Below, in pieces: positions 14,385 through 21,386 of a stretch of 21,388 nt of DNA (position 1 is its first letter; the number at the start of each line of letters is the position of its first letter). Under the pieces are notes generated by a model, which did no database searches, was not told where the DNA came from, and saw only the letters and a program-made list of their open reading frames with translations. This DNA is from Syntrophobacterales bacterium (GTDB lineage Bacteria; Desulfobacterota; Syntrophorhabdia; Syntrophorhabdales; WCHB1-27). The translations under genes and the position numbers were made by a program. The DNA lies in contig JADGQN010000023.1 in NCBI GenBank assembly GCA_017881765.1, forward strand, positions 1-21,388. The letters run 5' to 3'.

Positions 14385-15538
14385 GCAAACAGATGCCTCG
14401 CTTGACGCATCTTTTGGGCGATGTTAAGGCCGTTTACGCATTGAGCGACACACTCACTGCAGCCGGAGCAGAGGGAAGCTGTAGAGACTTCATCGAATGT
14501 GGCCTTGGCCAGTTTATATTCCCGGTAGCCCTCTGCATACATGAGGGCGCGGTTGATGGTGCTAATGGCAACGCCGTTGGGGCAGCTATCTTCGCATTCC
14601 CCGCAAAGCCTGCAGTAGTATGAGTCAATGGCCTGGGCATATCTTCGAAGAATGCGCTCATCCGTGTTCGTTAATTTCGTCCCCATCACAGCCACCATCT
14701 GCGTGACCTGGTCAACGGTCCTCATCCCCGGGATCGCGGTGGTCACGTTCGTATCCTGAAGCACCCACTTCAGGTTGGCGGCGGCCTGTTCGGGAGTGAT
14801 GGTTTTGGCCTCCTCCCGCGTCTTGTAACCGCCCATCTGAATCTTCATGGCGATCACGCCGATACCTGCCGCTTTTGCCCTGGCGATGGCCTTCTTCACC
14901 GCGGGATCCGCATTGAAGTTGTATTGCACGAGGACCGTGTCAAAGAACTTGTCCGGGTCATCCACCACGGCATTGACGACCTCTGCCTGGTTGGTATGCG
15001 TACTGACGCCGAAGAACCGGACCTTTCCCTGCTCCCTCGCCTTGGTGTAAGCCTCGCGGGCCTCGGCGTTGGATACCTGTTTGGGATTGTCAAGACCATG
15101 GAGCTGGATCACGTCAATATGGTCGGTCCGGAGTTGCGCAAGGCTTGTCTCTATATCCTTTATGACCGCATCCCTTGTGGTCGATTCCCGCTGGGTTTTC
15201 GTGGCCACGTATACCTTGTCACGTATGCCCTCTAGTGCCTTGGAGACAATCCCTTCACTTCTTCCATTCAGATAGCGGCGCGCGGTATCCACGTAGTTGA
15301 TGCCCATGTCGAAGCCGGCCCGTATCACTTCAGGCTCCGGCGTGAGCATCGCACCGAAGCTGAGGGTCGTTATCTTGAGCCCGGTCCGGCCCAGGGTCCG
15401 GTATACCGGTGCCGTGGCCGGCTCAGCGTGCAGCAGACTCTCCACACCGGCAAGACCGATAGTGGCAGCGCCTGCTACTCCTATCTTCAGGAAATCTCTC
15501 CTGTTTATTGAAGACGCGTCATCTTGATTCTTCTTCAT
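14381..15538 (-). CDS. Tat-exported aldo/keto reductase with C-terminal ferredoxin domain
   Basis: A 385-residue protein in three parts. Residues 1-38 are a twin-arginine signal (NRRDFLK at 12-18 and a hydrophobic stretch). Residues about 45-300 are an aldo/keto reductase barrel with the catalytic tetrad Asp84, Tyr89, Lys114 and His147. Residues 305-385 carry two Fe-S motifs, CRLCGECEDSCP (Cys309, 312, 315, 319) and CSGCSECVAQC (Cys357, 360, 363, 367). Aldo/keto reductases with ferredoxin tails are widespread in anaerobes but NAD(P)H is cytoplasmic, so an exported one must either carry its nucleotide through Tat or take electrons through the clusters. The start at 15538 has GGAGGGG seven bases upstream. 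It follows the superoxide reductase gene by 127 bases. Confidence 0.9.
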   Translation of the reverse strand: MKKNQDDASSINRRDFLKIGVAGAATIGLAGVESLLHAEPATAPVYRTLGRTGLKITTLSFGAMLTPEPEVIRAGFDMGINYVDTARRYLNGRSEGIVSKALEGIRDKVYVATKTQRESTTRDAVIKDIETSLAQLRTDHIDVIQLHGLDNPKQVSNAEAREAYTKAREQGKVRFFGVSTHTNQAEVVNAVVDDPDKFFDTVLVQYNFNADPAVKKAIARAKAAGIGVIAMKIQMGGYKTREEAKTITPEQAAANLKWVLQDTNVTTAIPGMRTVDQVTQMVAVMGTKLTNTDERILRRYAQAIDSYYCRLCGECEDSCPNGVAISTINRALMYAEGYREYKLAKATFDEVSTASLCSGCSECVAQCVNGLNIAQKMRQARHLFA

Positions 15539-15615
15539 GTGCCCCTCCGGCAGCCTCGCACTGTTTTTCGGGCTGTCCAAGAATGATATACCTCTTTGCC
15601 CGCTGTAATCAAGTC

Positions 15616-15669
15616 CCACTCTCTTGCTTGTCAACGCTCTCTTGCTGTGTCCACTCTCTTGCTTGTCAA
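15616..15669. repeat. Short tandem repeat, about 17-18 base unit, three copies
   Basis: CCACTCTCTTGCTTGTCAA occurs exactly at 15616-15634 and again at 15651-15669. The 16 bases between them (15635-15650) read as a degenerate third copy (CGCTCTCTTGCTGTGT). The array lies between the superoxide reductase and the aldo/keto reductase; the last copy includes the superoxide reductase stop codon. It may simply be slippage, or a spaced binding site. Confidence 0.75.
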
Positions 15670-16145
15670 GTTACTGTTATATCGGCGGCGCCTTCCCAGT
15701 AGCCGTGAAGATTGCAGCGCTGATGCGCAATAAGCGTAACTTTGCCCTGAGGGCTCGATTCTTTTGTCAAGGTTACCGTGAACGTTACCTTGGGACTCAG
15801 GTATCCTCTGGGCTGAAAATCGATCCTGCCTGCGGGCTCATTGCCTATGTCAAGCTCTATAAACTCGATCCAGTGAGCTTGCCCTATAGGATGCACGACC
15901 TCCCCTATGCTCACTTCAACCGCAAAGGGTTCGCCACTCTTGACCGTTTGAGGGGCGGTTAGCACAGGGGCGTGCGACTTCTCCAGCGGGGTTTTGTTCG
16001 AGGGATTTTTGACCCTGTTGATCGTCTCGAAGAGGCTTTGATCAACTTTCACGGGGAAGTACTTTTCGGCCGCCAGTGCGGTCGCAGCAGCGCCACCCAC
16101 TACCGTTCCAATGGTTACACTCTTTAAAAAGGTTCTCCTATCCAT
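15666..16145 (-). CDS. Tat-exported superoxide reductase (neelaredoxin/desulfoferrodoxin C-domain type)
   Basis: A 159-residue protein: residues 1-26 form a Tat signal (DRRTFLK and a Gly/Ala-rich hydrophobic stretch), the remainder is the ferrous-iron domain of superoxide reductase. The iron ligands can be read off: His58 (EKSHAP), His85 (VVHPIG), His91 (QAHWIEF), Cys144 and His147 (CNLHGYW), the His4-Cys site. Glu55 and Lys56 stand at the position of the mobile Glu-Lys loop near the iron, with one extra residue (Ser57) before the His. There is no N-terminal desulforedoxin domain, so it is a one-iron enzyme. It reduces superoxide to peroxide without making oxygen, here in the periplasm. GGGAGGG upstream supports the start. 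Electron donor unknown; the exported aldo/keto reductase with ferredoxin tail next door is a candidate. Confidence 0.9.
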   Translation of the reverse strand: MDRRTFLKSVTIGTVVGGAAATALAAEKYFPVKVDQSLFETINRVKNPSNKTPLEKSHAPVLTAPQTVKSGEPFAVEVSIGEVVHPIGQAHWIEFIELDIGNEPAGRIDFQPRGYLSPKVTFTVTLTKESSPQGKVTLIAHQRCNLHGYWEGAADITVT

Positions 16146-16271
16146 ATTCCCTCCCTTCTCTTTGATAGACTGACAAGAAGAAATTCATTCCCTATTCAAA
16201 AACTTCTTCCTTGCCGCTACATGTAATATAGTATCTCAATCACAAAGTTGCCCGAGGTCATGTGAATCTGA

Positions 16272-16300
16272 TTGACATCGGGGACTGCGTGGGCAATACT
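16272..16300 (+). promoter_or_regulatory. Promoter for the small winged-helix-like gene
   Basis: TTGACA (16272-16277, perfect -35) and AATACT (16295-16300, 4/6 -10) with a 17-base spacer. The transcript would start near 16307, 24 bases before the ATG at 16331; this is why that ATG is preferred over a GTG at 16262, which lies upstream of the promoter. Confidence 0.5.
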
Positions 16301-16330
16301 CAAGACATCCCAAAAAAGCGAGTTCTTATC

Positions 16331-16585
16331 ATGGAAATCACTCCGGAAGAAAGGCAGATGCTCCGCAGAATCGCAAACAATCAGTTTACCGGAGGCGCTT
16401 ACAAACGCGCTACATTTATTGACAAGGTCTGCCGCAACAAAGCGGACAGGGGGGTGCTCGACACGCTCTGTCAAAAGGGCTTGGTCGATAAAGGACTAGG
16501 AGGAACCGTGGCGGGTGATGTCTATGATGGATGCTGGTTAACCGAGAAAGGAAAGGTGGCTGAAAGCGCCCCACAGGTCCCCTGA
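16331..16585 (+). CDS. Small hypothetical protein, possibly winged-helix
   Basis: An 84-residue protein I cannot assign. EITPEERQMLRRIANNQF, then a segment ending DTLCQKGLVDKGL, and finally DGCWLTEKGKVAES: two helices, a recognition-type helix and a wing ending in LTEKGK, as in winged-helix DNA-binding proteins. It lacks obvious partner domains. There is no good ribosome binding site (GCGAG near 16318-16322 at most). The gene is single, upstream of selB with 220 non-coding bases in between, so it need not be co-transcribed. A longer form starting from GTG at 16262 is possible. Confidence 0.55.
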   Translation: MEITPEERQMLRRIANNQFTGGAYKRATFIDKVCRNKADRGVLDTLCQKGLVDKGLGGTVAGDVYDGCWLTEKGKVAESAPQVP

Positions 16586-16767
16586 CCAATCCGCACATGA
16601 AACCCGGCGCAGGCAGGCCTATGCCCCTAAAAAACGAAGCAGGTGCTATGGGCAGGGCAGCCGGACGCACACCGTCGTAAAAGCGAGCCCTATCTTTCCA
16701 CATTAGCAAATCGTACCCGGCGCTACCAAACTGACGTTCGCAAGTGGCCGACAAACCAGATAGACTT
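16586..16767. other. Intergenic stretch upstream of selB, unassigned
   Basis: No recognised RNA or gene. A 27-codon open frame (16597-16680, +) rich in Gly, Arg and Ala is present but has no ribosome binding site. The segment also stays open for a long way on the minus strand. TGCCC (16622-16626) and GGGCA (16650-16654) could form a weak hairpin. It reads like a dispersed repeat or a gene remnant, and I could not find tRNA-Sec, 4.5S RNA or a riboswitch consensus in it. Confidence 0.3.
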
Positions 16768-16797
16768 TTGACGAAGCCGCCCCTAACCTGTTATATT
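16768..16797 (+). promoter_or_regulatory. Promoter of selB placed to give a near-leaderless mRNA
   Basis: TTGACG (16768-16773, 5/6) and TATATT (16792-16797, 5/6) with an 18-base spacer. A start 6-8 bases after the -10 falls at 16803-16805, immediately before the selB ATG at 16806. There is no Shine-Dalgarno sequence in ATTCACGGTAG before that ATG. Confidence 0.55.
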
Positions 16798-16805
16798 CAC
16801 GGTAG

Positions 16806-18704
16806 ATGAAGCAGATAGTTATTGGCACCGCAGGACATATCGACCACGGCAAGACCGCTCTGGTAAAGGCACTCACCGGCATCGACTGCGACAGGCTCAA
16901 AGAAGAAAAAGAACGGGGCATCACCATAGAGCTGGGTTTTGCCCACTACAGATTCGGGGACGATCTTCTGGCAGGCATAGTCGACGTTCCCGGCCACGAG
17001 CGCTTTGTAAAGCACATGGTGGCGGGAGCCTGGGGCATCGACATGGTGCTCTTCGTGGTTGCGGCCGATGAATCGGTCATGCCGCAAACAAGGGAGCATC
17101 TGGATATCTGTGAGCTTCTGGGCATCAAAAGGGGCATTGTCGCTATCACGAAAAAAGACCTCGTTGAGCCTGACATCGTGGAACTGGTCAAAGAAGAGAT
17201 AGAAGACCTCGTTAAGGGCAGGTTCCTTGAGGGCGCGCCGATCATTCCCGTTTCATCGACGACGGGCGAAAACATAGATCTACTCAAGGAGCACATAAGA
17301 AGGGTAGCGGATGAGATCCAGGAACGGTCCAGAGCGGGCATCTTCAGATTGCCCGTCGACCGCGTCTTCACCATAAAGGGTTTCGGCACAATCGTCACGG
17401 GCACATGTATCTCCGGCCAGATACGTGTGGGCGAAGAGGTGGAGATCTATCCCACCGGAAGGAGGGCAAAAGTAAGAAATGTGCAGGCCTACCACGAAGA
17501 CGCCGAGGAGGCAACAGCGGGCCAGCGTGTAGCGCTCAACCTGCAAGGAGTGGAAAAGCAGGAGATCGAGAGGGGAACGCTTGTAGGCAGGCCGGAAAGT
17601 CTGATGCTGACCAACCGCATCGACGCGACACTCAGGTATCTCAAACTGCCATTCAAAGCGATAAAAAATGGAACCATTCTACGGTTTCACGTTGCCACCA
17701 CGCAGGTGGAGGCCCGACTCATTCTGCTCGACCGGAAAGCCGTAGAACCGGGAGAAGAAGTATTCGCGCAGTTCATCTTCATGGAACCGATAGTGGTGCT
17801 TCAGGGGGACAGATATATTTTGCGGGGCTCTTACAGCGTGCAAACGCTCGGTGGAGGCGTAGTTCTTGACATTCTGCCGAAGCGGCACGCGAGAAAGACG
17901 GAAGACCTTGCCGGGACTTTCTCCCTGCTGCGCGAGGGCAGCATGGTTGACAGGGCCGAGTACCATATTCTGAAAGGAACCCACGAGGGCATGCGGAGGG
18001 ACAAACTCGCCGTCCTCCTGGGCACGGAAGAAAAGGCGATTGATAAGAGCATAGCGGCACTGACCGGAAGCGGAAAGGCGAAATTGATCGGAAGAACACT
18101 CGTCCACTCAACCTATTTTTCTGACTATAAGGCCAGACTGCAGGCGCTGCTCACGGACTTTCATGCGAAGAACCCTCTCAAAATAGGCATCTCCAAGGAG
18201 GAACTACGGACGAGACTGCCCAAGGTGGAATCTCACCTGTTTCAGGTGGCCCTTGATGAGCTTCTCAAGGCGGGCCAGCTGGAGCTGGAGAAAGACAAGG
18301 TCTTCTTGAAGGGTGTGGCACGCACCGCTGACAAGTCGGTCGAGATGCAGGAAGAACAGATCCTCGCGAAACTTCAGCGGTCGGGGCTTACGCCGCCCAT
18401 GCTAAGCGAGCTTTCCACTGATATGAAGATCAAAGAGGGGAGCCTTCGTGACATGCTCGGAAAACTCGCTCACGAAGGCAAAGTCGCCAAAATCAAGCCA
18501 GATATGTACTTCCACGCCGGCGTAATAGAAGAGCTGAAGAAGAAGGTGACCGACCACCTGGAGAAGCATAAGGAAATGATGCCATCCGATTTCAAGAACA
18601 TCACCGGCGTGTCGAGAAAGTACATGATACCGCTGCTTGAATACTTTGATGAAACGAAGCTCACCATCAGAAGCGGAGACAAGCGGCTCCTGAGAACCGC
18701 CTGA
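16806..18704 (+). CDS. selB: Selenocysteine-specific translation elongation factor SelB
   Basis: A 632-residue GTPase of the SelB family, full length. GTPase motifs: GHIDHGKT (10-17), DVPGHE (60-65), TKKD (115-118), with the effector region around GITIELGF (38-45). EF-Tu-like domains II and III follow (about 180-350), then four winged-helix domains (about 370-632) ending in SRKYMIPLLEYFDETKLTIRSGDKRLL, the part that binds the SECIS hairpin in the mRNA. It delivers Sec-tRNA(Sec) to UGA codons, so the organism must make selenoproteins. No selA, selC or selD lies in this window and I found no gene here needing an in-frame UGA. ATG at 16806 is the only start near the promoter; it lacks a ribosome binding site. 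Confidence 0.96.
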   Translation: MKQIVIGTAGHIDHGKTALVKALTGIDCDRLKEEKERGITIELGFAHYRFGDDLLAGIVDVPGHERFVKHMVAGAWGIDMVLFVVAADESVMPQTREHLDICELLGIKRGIVAITKKDLVEPDIVELVKEEIEDLVKGRFLEGAPIIPVSSTTGENIDLLKEHIRRVADEIQERSRAGIFRLPVDRVFTIKGFGTIVTGTCISGQIRVGEEVEIYPTGRRAKVRNVQAYHEDAEEATAGQRVALNLQGVEKQEIERGTLVGRPESLMLTNRIDATLRYLKLPFKAIKNGTILRFHVATTQVEARLILLDRKAVEPGEEVFAQFIFMEPIVVLQGDRYILRGSYSVQTLGGGVVLDILPKRHARKTEDLAGTFSLLREGSMVDRAEYHILKGTHEGMRRDKLAVLLGTEEKAIDKSIAALTGSGKAKLIGRTLVHSTYFSDYKARLQALLTDFHAKNPLKIGISKEELRTRLPKVESHLFQVALDELLKAGQLELEKDKVFLKGVARTADKSVEMQEEQILAKLQRSGLTPPMLSELSTDMKIKEGSLRDMLGKLAHEGKVAKIKPDMYFHAGVIEELKKKVTDHLEKHKEMMPSDFKNITGVSRKYMIPLLEYFDETKLTIRSGDKRLLRTA

Positions 18705-18833
18705 ATGCCGGGTTAAATTTCGCGCCTATCTTCGTTGCCCTTCTCCGCCCCTCACATCGACGTACTTCTAAGTACGCCTCCGTTCGTGTCGTTTCGGAGC
18801 GCCTCGATATCCATCAAAATTTAACCCGGCATT
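18704..18833. repeat. Symmetric 130-base palindromic element
   Basis: AATGCCGGGTTAAATTT (18704-18720) and AAATTTAACCCGGCATT (18817-18833) are perfect 17-base inverted repeats that begin on the last base of the selB stop codon. In the centre, CGTACTT (18761-18767) and AAGTACG (18770-18776) form a second perfect stem around two bases. The arms are exactly equal, 64 bases on each side of the CT at 18768-18769. The segments between the stems do not pair across; the right one contains its own CTCCG/CGGAG stem. The layout resembles long extragenic palindromic repeats I recall from Geobacter-type genomes. It may act as terminator for both converging genes. Confidence 0.8.
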
Positions 18834-18986
18834 GGCAGTCACTACACCGACGCTCCGCGTAGCTGGCCTCAAAAAGCATCGAGCGAGGCGAAATGTGTAA
18901 CGGGTCCTTACAGGATGCTCCGCTATCAGACCTGTAGCGCCAGAGAGCGGAGAAAGTGGTGCGATCCGGCCTACCACAAACTGGTA
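18834..18986. other. Intergenic stretch after the palindrome, with one hairpin
   Basis: No gene is seen. CTCCGCT (18918-18924) and AGCGGAG (18946-18952) can form a 7-base stem with a 21-base loop. No T-run follows. I checked for tRNA-Sec because selB is adjacent: there is no T-loop GGTTCRA and no acceptor stem, so it is not here. Confidence 0.35.
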
Positions 18987-19925
18987 TCAGCCCCTGATGC
19001 GCCTTATAATCCCCTTTAGGAAAGAAGGTTCTGCCTCATCAGGAGGGGCGGCGGCGACCTTTTCAGCCACGTAGGGGAGACTGTCCCCGTCCCCCTTACC
19101 CGACATGGCGTTGATCGCTTTTGAAATTTCCTTGAATCCGATCTTGGTGGCCTGATACGAGAAACCGACAAGCAGGGCAAGGTCAGTCAGGGCCACAACC
19201 GTGCGGGGCAAACCCTTGGAAAACCGATGAATAATCTCGAAAGCTTCTGCTGTAAAGATGTCCCGTTCGTCATCGAGTCCGCTTTTGGAAAGCCTGCACT
19301 CGATGAGCGCTTTCGTCTCCTCAAAGGTAAGCGGGATAAGATAGTATTTGACGGGAAGCCTCTGCCAGAATTCAGGGATGCCTTTTACCGTGTTCCACAG
19401 AGGCCTCTGACCGCTCAGGATTACGGTCAGCAGATACTCTTTGCTGTAAGTGAGGTTGAGTAAGATTCTCAACTCCTGCAGCACGTCCTTTCGGTCACAG
19501 AGCAGCTGTCCCTCATCAACGATGATGAGCGCCCTGCCTCCTGATCTCTTCAGCCCTACCAGCGCCTCCTTGATAGCCAGGAGGTTCCTGAATTTGTCGT
19601 CGTCCGGCCGCGTATTCGTCAAGCCCGCATGTATGCTGGCCACCATCTGCGAAACCGTAAGCGTCGGATGGTCGATCATGGCACATCTGAGCTGGTCGCC
19701 ATACTCGGCCCTCAGTTCACTGATCAGCTTCAAAAGAATGGTTGTCTTACCCAGCCCGGCTTCCTCCGAGACGACCAGTGCACCCCCTTTGTTGGTATTG
19801 ACCGCATAGAGCAGCCTCTCAAAACATTCATAGTACTGCCCTCCGAGATACATCATCTCTTCGTCGGGCGCCAGATGAAACGGTTCCCTTTTCAGGCCCC
19901 AGTAGTCCAGGTATTCAGAACTCAT
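18987..19925 (-). CDS. ExeA/GspA-like AAA ATPase
   Basis: A 312-residue ATPase related to ExeA/GspA and the TniB-type group. It opens with YWGLKREPFHLAPDEEMMYLG, the typical FGLkepPF...YLs start of these proteins. The Walker A segment reads EEAGLGKTT (54-62), with Glu54 where the family has Gly, but GK-T (59-61) is intact. Walker B is ALIIVDEGQLL (Asp137, Glu138; usual form DEAQ). An SGQRPL sensor-like strand follows at 171-176, and a lid domain to about 280. The C-terminal tail (285-312) ends in a basic stretch. No signal or membrane segment and no peptidoglycan-binding domain as in full-length ExeA. No secretion (gsp) or transposition genes lie nearby, so its role is open. No strong ribosome binding site. 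Confidence 0.8.
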   Translation of the reverse strand: MSSEYLDYWGLKREPFHLAPDEEMMYLGGQYYECFERLLYAVNTNKGGALVVSEEAGLGKTTILLKLISELRAEYGDQLRCAMIDHPTLTVSQMVASIHAGLTNTRPDDDKFRNLLAIKEALVGLKRSGGRALIIVDEGQLLCDRKDVLQELRILLNLTYSKEYLLTVILSGQRPLWNTVKGIPEFWQRLPVKYYLIPLTFEETKALIECRLSKSGLDDERDIFTAEAFEIIHRFSKGLPRTVVALTDLALLVGFSYQATKIGFKEISKAINAMSGKGDGDSLPYVAEKVAAAPPDEAEPSFLKGIIRRIRG

Positions 19926-20006
19926 GATAGATTAATCGGCACTTTCTCACTCTTTCTTAAAGATTCGAAATTCGACAGCCGGGCGGACGAGGTGGGCGGC
20001 GCGCTC

Positions 20007-20624
20007 TCACGGTTTACATCGCTTGCACGGCGTGTAGCCTATTTTGATGGCGTCAAGCCGGTTCCTGAAGATGATCTTGTTCTTTTCGGGTATCTTACCC
20101 GCATACGGGCAGTCAGGTCTATGAAAGACATACGTTCTCTTGTTGCCCACGTAAGACGACGCTGTGTCCGTTTTCTTCTCCTGCCAGAGGCCGATCTCTT
20201 TTGACATGGCCTCATTCTGGTACTTAATGAGCAAGTCCTTGTATTTTACGTTGGGGGGCTTGATCATGGCTCTCGCGTAGCCGCGCTTCACAAGCTCCCC
20301 ATTCACAAACAGATTTTTCACAAATACGTAAGCAAGAAGCCTGCCGTACGCGTCATGTCTCTCTGCGTCGAACTCCAGCCTCACTTTCTTGAGAAGCACC
20401 ATCTGTTTATTGAATGCCGTTGCTTCTTTGGCATAGAACTGAGGACCTCCGCTTTGCTTGCCCATTTCCGGTGCGTCCAGGCCGATGTAACGGACCTGCT
20501 CGCCCGTCTCCAGAACGATACTGTCCCCATCAATCACTTTGCTCACCGTGTACTCCTTGGCGAGACAGGGGGAACAAAACATCGCAAGAAGGAGCAAAAA
20601 AACTGAAAGAGCAGCGTTGCGCAT
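20007..20624 (-). CDS. Secreted staphylococcal-nuclease-like enzyme with Ada-type Zn-binding tail
   Basis: A 205-residue protein. Residues 1-22 form a Sec signal (MRNAALSVFLLLLAMFCSPCLA). Residues 25-150 are a thermonuclease (SNase) domain: VIDGDSI (30-36), VRYIGLDAPE (44-53) with Arg45 and Glu53, and DAYGRLLAYV (91-100) with Arg95, matching the catalytic Arg35, Glu43 and Arg87 of staphylococcal nuclease. Residues 160-205 form a small Zn-binding module: HRPDC (168-172) and PCKRC (199-203), as in the Ada metal-binding domain. The product would be an exported Ca2+-dependent nuclease. The start at 20624 fits the signal peptide; the frame stays open 20 codons further upstream to a GTG at 20684 but that would bury the signal. 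No clear ribosome binding site. Confidence 0.85.
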   Translation of the reverse strand: MRNAALSVFLLLLAMFCSPCLAKEYTVSKVIDGDSIVLETGEQVRYIGLDAPEMGKQSGGPQFYAKEATAFNKQMVLLKKVRLEFDAERHDAYGRLLAYVFVKNLFVNGELVKRGYARAMIKPPNVKYKDLLIKYQNEAMSKEIGLWQEKKTDTASSYVGNKRTYVFHRPDCPYAGKIPEKNKIIFRNRLDAIKIGYTPCKRCKP

Positions 20625-20686
20625 TGAGAAATGATTGTACAATATTTTTCCGTTGTGATAAATAGCATACGGTTCTTCTTGCACTG

Positions 20687-20715
20687 TAGACTTGCAGTCT
20701 TAAAAACATTATATT
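20687..20715 (+). promoter_or_regulatory. Promoter for the PagL-like gene, with a palindrome over the -35
   Basis: TAGACT (20687-20692, 4/6) and TATATT (20710-20715, 5/6) with a 17-base spacer; AAGGAGG at 20738-20744 is the ribosome binding site. AGACT-TGC-AGTCT (20688-20700) is a 13-base palindrome overlapping the -35, a possible operator in the divergent region shared with the nuclease gene. Confidence 0.45.
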
Positions 20716-20748
20716 TTTTGAAATGTCGACCAAAATGAAGGAGGTTCC

Positions 20749-21276
20749 ATGAAGAGCGTCCTGCGGGTTTCCCTGACGATCGTTCTGTTGCTCACCCTAT
20801 GGCACCCGCTAGGTGCCGCTGAAAACGCGCTTTCAGTGGGGTATGGTTTTGCCCTTTGGAGCAACTGGCACAGGGCCGGAAGAACCTCGGAGGGGCCGTA
20901 TCACTTCACTCAGGCCTCTTACTCTTACGAGAGGCCCCTCTCACAGAAATGGCTCATAGAAGCAGGACCGTTTCTCGCTTACACTTGGAGACCCACTGAT
21001 GGAATCGATGTGGGAGTAAATCTTGGCCTGAAGGTCTACCCATTTAGTCGGGATCATTCAGGCTTCTTCGTCACCATGGGCACCGGTGGTGCGTATAGCA
21101 CAATCGATTTTGTCGAGCAGGGAAAACATGCGTTTTTCATCCTCCAGGGCAGTGTGGGGTACCGCTACAAGAACTTTTTTGTTGAAGACAAGTTCAGACA
21201 TTACTCAAATGGCGGCACCGCCTGGCCTAACCAATCGATCAACGCGAACATCATCAACGTTGGGATGTATTTCTGA
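20749..21276 (+). CDS. Outer-membrane PagL-like lipid A 3-O-deacylase family protein
   Basis: A 175-residue protein with a Sec signal (cleavage near residue 23, LGAAEN) followed by alternating amphipathic strands and a C-terminal Phe, as in outer-membrane beta-barrels. FRHYSNGG (149-156) is the PagL signature; His151 and Ser153 match the catalytic His126 and Ser128 of Pseudomonas PagL. The Glu140 equivalent position reads Asn165 (PNQSINAN), as in many members of the wider family. PagL removes the 3-O acyl chain of lipid A from the outer leaflet. The start is supported by AAGGAGG four bases upstream. It is divergent from the nuclease gene and alone in its unit. Whether it deacylates lipid A or another ester is not settled by sequence. 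Confidence 0.85.
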   Translation: MKSVLRVSLTIVLLLTLWHPLGAAENALSVGYGFALWSNWHRAGRTSEGPYHFTQASYSYERPLSQKWLIEAGPFLAYTWRPTDGIDVGVNLGLKVYPFSRDHSGFFVTMGTGGAYSTIDFVEQGKHAFFILQGSVGYRYKNFFVEDKFRHYSNGGTAWPNQSINANIINVGMYF

Positions 21277-21343
21277 CCGCAGCCTGGACTGCGTCCGGCG
21301 TTAAGTGTTACGTGTTAAGGGTTATGTAGTCAGCAAACGAATC

Positions 21344-21386
21344 GTTCCGAGTTGCGGGCCGTGAGCGGCCTGTTCCGAGTTGCGGG
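21344..21386. repeat. Direct repeat of 15 bases, period 28, running to the window edge
   Basis: GTTCCGAGTTGCGGG occurs at 21344-21358 and 21372-21386, and the sequence ends inside what may be further copies. Between them GGCC-GTGAGC-GGCC is a short hairpin. Upstream, TTAAGTGTTACGTGTTAAGGGTTATG is also low-complexity. This looks like an intergenic tandem or dispersed repeat rather than a coding region. Confidence 0.6.

Noticed and set aside
18834..18986. Possible tRNA-Sec gene beside selB
   Set aside because: No T-loop GGTTCRA, no closing acceptor stem and no CCA end; only a 7-base hairpin is present.
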